A DNA stretch of 64,000 nt, taken from positions 1-64,000 of the forward strand of contig NZ_JARVKW010000007.1 in assembly GCF_029813775.1 (NCBI RefSeq), in the 5' to 3' direction. The notes under the pieces were generated by a model that was not told the DNA's origin, did not search any database, and saw only the letters and a list, made by a program, of their open reading frames with translations. Both the position numbers and the translations under genes were made by a program. Of this stretch, positions 57,808-64,000 are shown piece by piece. Position 1 is the first letter of the stretch, and the number at the start of each line of letters is the position of its first letter. Source of the stretch: Streptomyces sp. DH24. Its GTDB lineage: Bacteria; Actinomycetota; Actinomycetes; Streptomycetales; Streptomycetaceae.

Positions 57808-59199
57808 TCATCCCACGTCGAGACGCAGGAGATCCTCCTCCGTCTCCCGTCGGACGATCAGCCGGGCCTCGCCCTCGCGCACGGCGACCACCGGCGGGCG
57901 CGGCACGTGGTTGTAGTTGCTGGCCATCGACCGGCAGTACGCGCCCGTCGCCGCCACCGCGATCAGGTCACCCGGTGCCAGGTCGGCCGGCAGGAACGCG
58001 TCCCGCACCACGATGTCACCGCTCTCGCAGTGCTTGCCGACCACCCTCGTCAGCATCGGCTGCGCCTCGGAGACCCGGGAGGCCAGCGCGACGGTGTACT
58101 CGGCGTCGTAGAGCGCCGTGCGGATGTTGTCCGACATGCCGCCGTCGACGGAGACGTACGTGCGCAGCCCGTCGAGCGGCTTGACCGTGCCGACCTCGTA
58201 CAGCGTGAAGGCGGTGGGCCCGACGATGGCACGCCCCGGCTCGACCGAGATGCGCGGCGTGCGCAGCCTGGCGGCCTCGCACTCACGGACCACGATCTCG
58301 TTGAGCGCCTTGGCGATCTCGTGCGGCTCGCGGGGGTCGTCGTCGCGGGTGTAGGCGATGCCGAGCCCGCCACCGAGGTCGATCTCGGGCAGCTCGACAC
58401 CGTGCTCGTCCCGGATGTCCTTCAGCAGTCCGACGACGCGGTGGGCGGCGACCTCGAACCCGGACATGTCGAAGATCTGCGACCCGATGTGCGAGTGGAT
58501 CCCGATGAGCTCGAGACCGTCGAGCCGCAACGCCCGCCGCACGGCCTCGGCGGCCTGCCCGCCGGCCAGCGGAATGCCGAACTTCTGGTCCTCGTGCGCG
58601 GTGGCGATGAACTCGTGCGTGTGCGCCTCCACGCCGACGGTCACGCGAATCTGCACGCGCTGCCGCTTGCCGAGCTCCTGGGCGATGTGGGCGACGCGCA
58701 CGATCTCCTGGAAGGAGTCGAGCACGATCCGCCCGACCCCGGCCCCGACGGCCCGCCGGATCTCCCCCGCGTCCTTGTTGTTGCCGTGGAAGGCGATCCG
58801 CTCGGGGTCCATCCCGGCGGACAGGGCGGTGGCCAGCTCACCCCCGGAGCACACGTCGAGATTGAGCCCCTCCTCGTTCAGCCACCGCACGACGGCACGC
58901 GAGAGGAACGCCTTGCCGGCGTAGAAGACATCGGCGTCCGGCCCGAAGGCGGTACGCCAGGCCCGGGCCCGGGCCCGGAAGTCGGCCTCGTCCAGGACGT
59001 AGGCGGGCGTGCCGAACTCCTCGGCGAGCCGGGTGACGGGGATGCCGCCGACGACGAGGACACCGTCCTCGTCACGCGTGACGGTCTGCGCCCACACGTT
59101 GGCGTCGAGGGCGTTGAGATCGGTGGGCGGGGCGGTGTAGTGCCCCTCGGGAAGGACGTCGGCGTGACGGGGCCCGGCGGGGTGTGCGGAACGGCTCAT
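57808..59199 (-). CDS. lysA: Diaminopimelate decarboxylase
   Basis: This 463-residue PLP enzyme makes lysine from meso-diaminopimelate, the last step of the pathway. The PLP Lys is in [13 protein letters not shown], the HIGSQIF motif is present, and the substrate-binding [13 protein letters not shown] and CESGDIV segments are intact. It has the normal alanine-racemase-like barrel followed by a beta domain. It begins 23 bases after the ArgS-like gene and precedes hom, so aspartate-family synthesis is grouped here. Confidence 0.96.
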   Translation of the reverse strand: MSRSAHPAGPRHADVLPEGHYTAPPTDLNALDANVWAQTVTRDEDGVLVVGGIPVTRLAEEFGTPAYVLDEADFRARARAWRTAFGPDADVFYAGKAFLSRAVVRWLNEEGLNLDVCSGGELATALSAGMDPERIAFHGNNKDAGEIRRAVGAGVGRIVLDSFQEIVRVAHIAQELGKRQRVQIRVTVGVEAHTHEFIATAHEDQKFGIPLAGGQAAEAVRRALRLDGLELIGIHSHIGSQIFDMSGFEVAAHRVVGLLKDIRDEHGVELPEIDLGGGLGIAYTRDDDPREPHEIAKALNEIVVRECEAARLRTPRISVEPGRAIVGPTAFTLYEVGTVKPLDGLRTYVSVDGGMSDNIRTALYDAEYTVALASRVSEAQPMLTRVVGKHCESGDIVVRDAFLPADLAPGDLIAVAATGAYCRSMASNYNHVPRPPVVAVREGEARLIVRRETEEDLLRLDVG

Positions 59200-59221
59200 T
59201 TCTCCGGTAACTCTCTACGTC

Positions 59222-60382
59222 TCAGAGGTGGTCGGGTGCGTCGATGCCGAGCAGGGACAGGCCGCCGGCCAGCACCGTCCCGGCGGCTTCGGCAAGAGCG
59301 AGCCGGGCACGGTGGGCGGCCGAGGGTTTCTCCTCACCGACGGGCAGCACGACGGGAAGGAAGGACAGCACGGCATCGGCAACGTCGACGAGGTGCCGGG
59401 CGAGACGATCGGGCGCGTACGCGGTGGCGGCGACGCGGAGGATGCGGGGGTGGTCGGCGAGGGAGGTCAGGAGGGGGGTGGGGGCGGTGATTGCGGTGAG
59501 GGCGGGGCCGGGGGTGTGGCCTGGTGCCGTGGCGGCTGTCCCGGCGCTGCCGCCGGGGTTGGCCAGGGGGCCGGGCTCGGGGGTGAAACCGAGGTCGGCG
59601 GCGTTGCGCAGGAGGGCGCGGGTACGGGCGTGGGCGTACCGCACGCGGAAGAGCGGGTTGCTCTCACGCTGGACGAGATGCTCCTCGCCGATGCGGGGCC
59701 GGTCGTGGGGCGCGGGGTACAGCAGCGCCCAGCGCGCGGCGTCACGGCCGAGGGAGGTGGGGTCGGCGGGGGCGGGGACGGGCCGGACGCGGATGTCGCC
59801 GTCGAGCGGTTGCCGCACCTCGTGAGGGCCGAGGTCGAGGCCGAGCGTGCGGAGCCACTCGGCCTCGGGCGGGGCGTCGCAGGCGACCCGCACGTCGGCG
59901 CCCTGGGCCCGCAGCAGGCGGGTGGCGACGTCCATGACGACGAGGGCGCGGATCTCACGGGGGGCGTGCAGTGAGAGGCGGGTGGGGGCGGCGTGCCCGT
60001 CGGGCAGGGCACCCCCGGCACGGTGCTCGTGTGCGTGCCCGTACCGCGCACCGAGCCGGAGGATTTCCTCGACGAGCAGGGCGGGTGCGGTGTCGCACAG
60101 CCGGATGTTGATGAACCCCGGAGGGGTGACGACCACGTCCTCGATGGCGTGCCCGGGGCCGAGGTCGAGCAGATGGGCGCGCAGGATGCCGGCGACACGG
60201 AGGGGCGGCTGTCCGGCGGGCCGGGCGAGCCGGAGGGCGACGTTGGTGGCGTAGTCACCACACCCACCGGGCCCGGGAGGCCCGACCACGACCCGCTCAG
60301 GAACGGTCACGCTCAGCTCTCCCCCGTCGACAGCACGACGCACGGCGTGCAGCACGGTGCGGGAGAGCTCGACGGGGGTCAC
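59222..60382 (-). CDS. nrtL: ArgS-related anticodon-binding protein (NrtL-like)
   Basis: This 386-residue protein resembles parts of arginyl-tRNA synthetase. It has an N-terminal Arg-tRNA synthetase additional domain (about 1-100, including the GDYATNVALRLA segment) and a C-terminal DALR anticodon-binding domain (RYAHARTRALLRNA, then VADAVLSFLPVVLPVGEEKPSAAHRARLALAEAAGTVLAGGLSLLGI). The catalytic HIGH and KMSKS motifs are missing, so it should not charge tRNA. Conserved homologues upstream of lysA carry the name NrtL in databases. I infer tRNA or Arg-tRNA binding, but no function is proven. Confidence 0.85.
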   Translation of the reverse strand: MTPVELSRTVLHAVRRAVDGGELSVTVPERVVVGPPGPGGCGDYATNVALRLARPAGQPPLRVAGILRAHLLDLGPGHAIEDVVVTPPGFINIRLCDTAPALLVEEILRLGARYGHAHEHRAGGALPDGHAAPTRLSLHAPREIRALVVMDVATRLLRAQGADVRVACDAPPEAEWLRTLGLDLGPHEVRQPLDGDIRVRPVPAPADPTSLGRDAARWALLYPAPHDRPRIGEEHLVQRESNPLFRVRYAHARTRALLRNAADLGFTPEPGPLANPGGSAGTAATAPGHTPGPALTAITAPTPLLTSLADHPRILRVAATAYAPDRLARHLVDVADAVLSFLPVVLPVGEEKPSAAHRARLALAEAAGTVLAGGLSLLGIDAPDHL

Positions 60383-60486
60383 GGGACAAGCGTATGGGAG
60401 GAGGGGGGTGGGTATGCGAACCGGTTTGGGGGAGGGTCCGGGATGTGGACGGAGGGGACCCGACAGCCATGCCGCGACGAGCCGGC

Positions 60487-60539
60487 GCGGCGCGCGCGGG
60501 CGTGGCGTACCGAACTGCGGCGCGCGCGGGCGTGGCGTA
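60487..60539. repeat. 30-bp-period tandem duplication
   Basis: An identical 23-base block occurs at 60487-60509 and 60517-60539, so a 30-bp unit is present twice. It lies in the 245-bp space between the ArgS-like gene and the response regulator and has no other recognisable function. Confidence 0.7.
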
Positions 60540-60627
60540 TCGAGCTACTGACACCGCGGGACCGAACGACGTCGGCCGACGACAGCTGCGGCACCGGCTA
60601 CGGCGCCGACTGCGTCGCCGACTGCCG

Positions 60628-61107
60628 TCAGCTACCGGCGGGCTCGGCCTCCCCGGCCCCGAGCACGCTCCCGAACCCGGATGAGCCGCCGGCGTCGCCC
60701 GCCGAACCACCCCCACGGATCCCCCGCTGCCCGTTCCGCTCGACCAGCCGCCGCACGACGCGGACGAGCTCGGCGGGCTCGAAGGGCTTGGCGAGGAACG
60801 CGTCGACGCCGACGTCGAGGCCGGCCTCGACCTCGAACTGCGTGCATGCGCTGACGATGGCGAGGGGAAGATCACGGGTGAGCGGATCGGCACGCAGCCG
60901 GGCGGCGGTCCGGAGGCCGTCGAGCCGGGGCATGACGACGTCGAGGGTGACAACGTCGGGCCGCACGTGATGGACGACTTCAAGACACTCGGCACCATCG
61001 GCCGCGGTCACGACCTCGAGGCCCTCGAGCTCGAGATTGACCCTGATCAGCTGCCGGATGACCTTGTTGTCGTCCACAACGAGGACCCGGCCCGAAGCGC
61101 CTGGCAC
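60628..61107 (-). CDS. Single-domain (CheY-like) response regulator
   Basis: This 159-residue protein has one receiver domain (residues 7-123). The phospho-acceptor Asp is in DVVTLDVVMPRLDGL, the early acidic pair in LVVDDNKVI and the conserved Lys in AFLAKPFEPAEL. There is no DNA-binding domain, and a Gly/Ser/Ala tail follows. It would act by protein contact or as a phosphate sink. No kinase gene is adjacent. The GTG at 61107 is the start, with a weak upstream site. Confidence 0.88.
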   Translation of the reverse strand: MPGASGRVLVVDDNKVIRQLIRVNLELEGLEVVTAADGAECLEVVHHVRPDVVTLDVVMPRLDGLRTAARLRADPLTRDLPLAIVSACTQFEVEAGLDVGVDAFLAKPFEPAELVRVVRRLVERNGQRGIRGGGSAGDAGGSSGFGSVLGAGEAEPAGS

Positions 61108-61321
61108 AACTCGAGAGTAGGTCGAGACCGGTCAGCGCGTCCGGGTTTTCCCCACTTCCACCCCCTGCGGGGGACGAGGGGACGGCGGGCTGACGCGATT
61201 GGGGGCACCGGATGCCGGGGCGGCGGGGCCCCGAGGGCGATAGGGGGCGGTAGGGACGGGCGGCGGAAGCACCGAGGCCGACGTGGGGCCGAGAACCGCC
61301 CGACGTGCGGGAAACCCGTTC

Positions 61322-61349
61322 ATGACCACCCCGGCGGAGCTGGTAGTGT
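61322..61349 (+). promoter_or_regulatory. tRNA-Arg promoter
   Basis: ATGACC (61322-61327) and TAGTGT (61344-61349) are spaced 16 bases apart, a good -35/-10 pair. They lie 39 bases upstream of the mature tRNA start. Confidence 0.6.
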
Positions 61350-61388
61350 TTCACCCGTCGCCGCGAGCAACACCCAACGCCGCGACAC

Positions 61389-61460
61389 GCCCCCGTAGCT
61401 CAGGGGATAGAGCAACGGCCTCCGGAGCCGTGTGCGCAGGTTCGAATCCTGCCGGGGGCA
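61389..61460 (+). tRNA. tRNA-Arg (anticodon CCG)
   Basis: A complete cloverleaf is visible. The acceptor stem is GCCCCCG/CGGGGGC, with D arm GCTC-AGGGGATA-GAGC, anticodon stem ACGGC/GCCGT and loop CTCCGGA (anticodon CCG at 61422-61424). The T arm carries GGTTCGAATCC. The discriminator is A60, and CCA is not encoded. It reads CGG codons. A two-stem terminator follows. Confidence 0.97.
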
Positions 61461-61478
61461 CCCTGTATGAGGTGCCCA

Positions 61479-61518
61479 AAGACCCCGTCACCAGCGGAAA
61501 CGCTGAGGCCGGGGTCTT
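61479..61518 (+). terminator. tRNA-Arg terminator
   Basis: AAGACCCC (61479-61486) pairs with GGGGTCTT (61511-61518). An inner AGCG-GAAA-CGCT hairpin (61493-61504) is enclosed. This is a typical arrangement after an isolated tRNA gene. Confidence 0.75.
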
Positions 61519-61574
61519 CGCGTATGTGCAGGCGTGTGCCGCTCGGAGCGGCTGAATGTCGGGGCCTTGCCTGC

Positions 61575-61830
61575 CGCGCGTTCTCCCCTCGGGGGCTCGT
61601 GTCAGCCACGGCCGCAGATCCGGCAGAGGCCGTGCCGGGCAGGCGAGCCGGTGCTCCGGTACGGCACCGCTGGGACTGATCCGGCGGACACACCGCGTAG
61701 ACCGCCACCCGGCCGTCGGAGAACTCGATCCACCGATGTTCCGCCGGCACCGTATGGGCCGGCGGATTCAACTCCGGCTCCAGCAGCACCCAGCGACTTC
61801 CCGGACGGGCCTGGAGGTGACCGGCCTGCG
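61575..61830 (-). pseudogene. Frameshifted fragment of a DUF6083-like gene
   Basis: On the minus strand one frame reads SRWVLLEPELNPPAH, TVPAEHRWIEFSDGRVAVY and CPPDQSQRCR. After about 61660 the next frame continues PEHRLACPARPLPDLRPWL. Together these resemble the C-terminal half of small Streptomyces DUF6083 proteins. A single frameshift between the blocks and lack of the N-terminal part indicate a decayed gene. The spot is directly downstream of a tRNA gene, where integrative elements insert. Family recognition is from memory and moderate. Confidence 0.5.
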
Positions 61831-61986
61831 GGTGCAACGGCGGCGAAGGCGGGCCGGGGGCGCGCCGTTCGCGTCGTGCCGAGGGACCGGCCAGTGGGGA
61901 GGACGCCGTGACCTGGGGTGATGGCCGTACCAGGTGAGGTCGGCGAAAGCCGGGGAATACGTGGCGACATCGGATAGGAGGTTGCC

Positions 61987-63156
61987 GTGGAGGGTGGAGA
62001 CCTGGAACTGGGCGAGCTTCTGGCCGCCGCGGAGGCCGCACCGCCCGGGGAGTCCGTCGGCGTGATCGCACACGACCTGCGCAAGCGCTTCGGGGCGGAG
62101 CGTGTGTCGTTCCTGTTCGTCGATCTCATGGGGCAGCGGCTGCTGCGCCTGACCGCGCCGGCCGAGGGTGACAGGGCGGACGGCGCCGAGCGGATCGGTC
62201 TGGAGGGCACCGTCTACAACACGGTTCTCCGCAGGCAGCGCCAGCATGTGGAACCGGACGGCCAGGGCGGGCGGCGCGTGATCTCGCCGGTGACCAATCG
62301 CGGTGACTGCATCGGTGTGCTGGAGGTGACACTGCAGTACGCCGACGACACCGTGCTCGGACAGATCAGCGACGCGGCCCACGCGCTGGCCTACATCATC
62401 GTCACGGACCGGCGCTTCACCGACCTGTACCACGCGGGCCGACGCACCACCCGGACCAGCCTGGCCGCCGAGATCCAGCACCAGCTGCTTCCTTCCGCCT
62501 CCTGCTGCGAGGCCCCCCAGTTCACCCTCGCCGCAGGACTGGTCCCGGCCGACGACATCGGCGGCGACACCTACGACTACACCCTCGACCGGGACACACT
62601 GCACCTGTCCATCACCGACGCCATGGGCCACGACACCGACTCCGCCCTGCTGGCCACGTTGGTCATGGGTGCGTTGCGCGGCGCCCGCCGCAGTGGCTGC
62701 GACGCGCTCCAGCAGGCCCAGCGCGCCCACGACGCCCTGCTGGCCCACGGTCGCGGACTGGCCACCGGACAACTGCTGTGCGTCCGCCTTGAGACGGGCA
62801 CCTGCGAGCTGGTCAACGCGGGACATCCCTGGCCTCTGCGTCTGCGGGACGGCGCCGCCGAGGTCGAGGAGGTCAAGCTCGCCGTCAACCTGCCGTTCGG
62901 TGTGGCGGCGCCCATCTCCTACGAGCTCCAGGAGCTTCAGTTGCGCCCCGGCGACCGTTTGATCCTGCTCACCGACGGCATGCAGGAACGCGGCGCCGCA
63001 GCTGTCGACCTGGCCTCTCTCGTGCGCGACACCCGCTCCTCGCATCCCAGGGAGGCCGTCCGCACGCTGACGGCCGCGGTACTGGATGCCTGCCGGGGCA
63101 ACCTCAAGGACGACGCCACCGCCCTCATCCTGGACTGGCACGGTCCCCGGCGATGA
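61987..63156 (+). CDS. PP2C/SpoIIE-type protein phosphatase with GAF-like domain
   Basis: This 389-residue phosphatase has an N-terminal GAF-like sensor domain (about 25-150, RVSFLFVDLMGQRLLRL). The SpoIIE/PP2C catalytic domain (about 160-388) has metal-ligand motifs DIGGDTYDYTLD, ITDAMGHDTDSALLATL, NAGHPWPLRL, LTDGMQERG and DDATALILDW. Such enzymes dephosphorylate anti-anti-sigma (STAS) proteins. The GTG at 61987 follows TAGGAGG. The RsbW-like ATPase at 63413 is on the same strand, so they probably belong to a sigma-factor control circuit. Confidence 0.9.
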   Translation: MEGGDLELGELLAAAEAAPPGESVGVIAHDLRKRFGAERVSFLFVDLMGQRLLRLTAPAEGDRADGAERIGLEGTVYNTVLRRQRQHVEPDGQGGRRVISPVTNRGDCIGVLEVTLQYADDTVLGQISDAAHALAYIIVTDRRFTDLYHAGRRTTRTSLAAEIQHQLLPSASCCEAPQFTLAAGLVPADDIGGDTYDYTLDRDTLHLSITDAMGHDTDSALLATLVMGALRGARRSGCDALQQAQRAHDALLAHGRGLATGQLLCVRLETGTCELVNAGHPWPLRLRDGAAEVEEVKLAVNLPFGVAAPISYELQELQLRPGDRLILLTDGMQERGAAAVDLASLVRDTRSSHPREAVRTLTAAVLDACRGNLKDDATALILDWHGPRR

Positions 63157-63412
63157 CACCGGCACAGCGGGCCGAGGGCATCTCCCGCCTGTGACCTTGA
63201 TCCGGGCCCGGCTCATACCGTCTCCGGCCCGTCCGAGGTGGGAACGCGCCGTTGCGCGGCCACCGCCACGCAAGCGTACGCCGCAGCGCGGTGTCGACCA
63301 CCCCCTGTGTGCGGTCGGCCTGAATCGTCCTTGTGCGGGGCAGCCGACGAGCAGCCGTGCCATGCTGCCCGGGAGACGGCGTGAATTTCTTGTGGCGATC
63401 ATATGAGGGCGC

Positions 63413-63892
63413 ATGGGGCAGACCGCGGGGCATGAGGGGCAGCGGAGAGGAGACAGCCATCCGCCGTCGGCGTCGGCCGCCTACGACGGTGACTCCTCCT
63501 GCATCGGCGCAGCGCGGCACTTGGCCGCCGACTTCCTCACCGACGTGCAGGCCGTGCACGGGCTGCCGGTGTCCGAGCGGGCGCTGGGCATGACACAGCT
63601 GGTGGTCAGCGAACTGGTCACCAACGCGGTGAAGTACGCGCCCGGACCGGTCATGCTCGATCTGCAGATCGTTGACGGTGCGGTACGGGTAACGGTGTGG
63701 GACAGCGACCCGGTCCTGCCGGACGTCGCCGCCACCGACCCGCAGCGCGTCGGGCGGCACGGCCTGGAAATCACCCTCGCCGTCAGCCAGGGCTATGAAG
63801 TCCACCGTGAACCGGTCGGCAAACGCATCACGGCAGTGATCGCTCTGGCCGACGACCCCAGCGGGAACGTCGCCGGCCGCACTGCTCCGTGA
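63413..63892 (+). CDS. RsbW-like ATP-binding protein (anti-sigma regulatory kinase type)
   Basis: This 159-residue GHKL ATPase has the N box ELVTNAVKYAPGPVML, the G1-like VWDSDPVLPD and a G2-like VGRHGLEITLAVSQG. An N-terminal disordered part precedes it (about residues 1-30). Streptomyces encodes many such single-domain ATPases acting as anti-sigma factors or STAS kinases. The ATG at 63413 is preceded by GAGG. The PP2C phosphatase upstream would act on the same target. No sigma factor gene is visible before the window ends. Confidence 0.85.
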   Translation: MGQTAGHEGQRRGDSHPPSASAAYDGDSSCIGAARHLAADFLTDVQAVHGLPVSERALGMTQLVVSELVTNAVKYAPGPVMLDLQIVDGAVRVTVWDSDPVLPDVAATDPQRVGRHGLEITLAVSQGYEVHREPVGKRITAVIALADDPSGNVAGRTAP

Positions 63893-64000
63893 AGGGGCCG
63901 ATGGCGGCGCCGACTTGCATGACAGGGCTCGCTCCGGAGTCCGAGACGACTTCTTCCTGCCGGCCCACGTTCACCCGCCACGACCGCGCTGCACGGATCT

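Noticed and set aside
63901..64000. An ATG with AAGGGG just upstream and an open frame to the window end
   Set aside because: Only 33 codons are visible and show no motif. It may be the start of the next gene but cannot be supported from this window.

Overview
The window is chromosomal DNA of a Streptomyces (or a very close actinomycete). It has very high GC, GTG and TTG starts, 4-base ATGA overlaps, and a gene order I recognise from the core of Streptomyces chromosomes. That order runs from the threonine/lysine genes through rho, rpmE-prfA-prmC and the atp operon to chiC, nucS, filP-scy and methylmalonyl-CoA epimerase-meaB. I see no prophage, insertion sequence, CRISPR array or rRNA. The only sign of horizontal traffic is a frameshifted gene fragment next to a tRNA-Arg gene at the right.

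Layout, left to right. 1-581 is a non-coding, repeat-rich tract. 582-1228 holds two small genes (thiamine-binding MTH1187/DUF77 type and DUF3817). 1443-3527 is an operon of three AIM24 paralogues. A MarR regulator follows, then an OmpR-type two-component system divergent from an exported PepSY protein (4135-7137). 7210-10102 carries acyl-CoA metabolism (meaB, a thiolase, methylmalonyl-CoA epimerase). 10336-15296 encodes the tip-growth cytoskeleton proteins Scy and FilP, followed by two consecutive ABC-2 transporter pairs (15382-19408). 19429-28982 is mixed: a Cys/His-rich small protein, a luciferase-like oxidoreductase, an SCO5389-family protein, the mismatch endonuclease NucS, a large membrane-anchored NTPase, a STAS protein, 3-hydroxyacyl-CoA dehydrogenase, a maltokinase-cap protein, a PduO-type cobalamin adenosyltransferase and a membrane protein. 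29145-30955 is a NarL-type two-component system and 31076-32902 the secreted chitinase ChiC.

From 32989 to 61107 everything is on the minus strand: DUF2550; the F1Fo ATP synthase operon (atpI-B-E-F-H-A-G-D-C); a MraY/WecA/TagO-type phosphosugar transferase; serine hydroxymethyltransferase; a low-molecular-weight phosphatase relative lacking its catalytic Cys; the Sua5/YrdC tRNA-modification enzyme; prmC; prfA; rpmE; an LCP cell-wall ligase; a secreted trypsin-like protease; rho; the threonine genes thrB, thrC and hom; lysA; an ArgS-like protein; and a single-domain response regulator. The right edge holds tRNA-Arg(CCG), the gene fragment, a PP2C phosphatase and an anti-sigma-type ATPase.

The most interesting items are these: a Rex-like redox operator in front of the atp operon; the phosphatase relative with Ser in place of its nucleophile; a STAND-like NTPase with a Ser/Thr/Pro-rich tail predicted to lie outside the membrane; paired aspartate-rich tracts in a sensor kinase and its divergent PepSY neighbour; dispersed hairpin repeats; palindromes straddling stop codons; and short codon-usage patches inside two otherwise ordinary genes.
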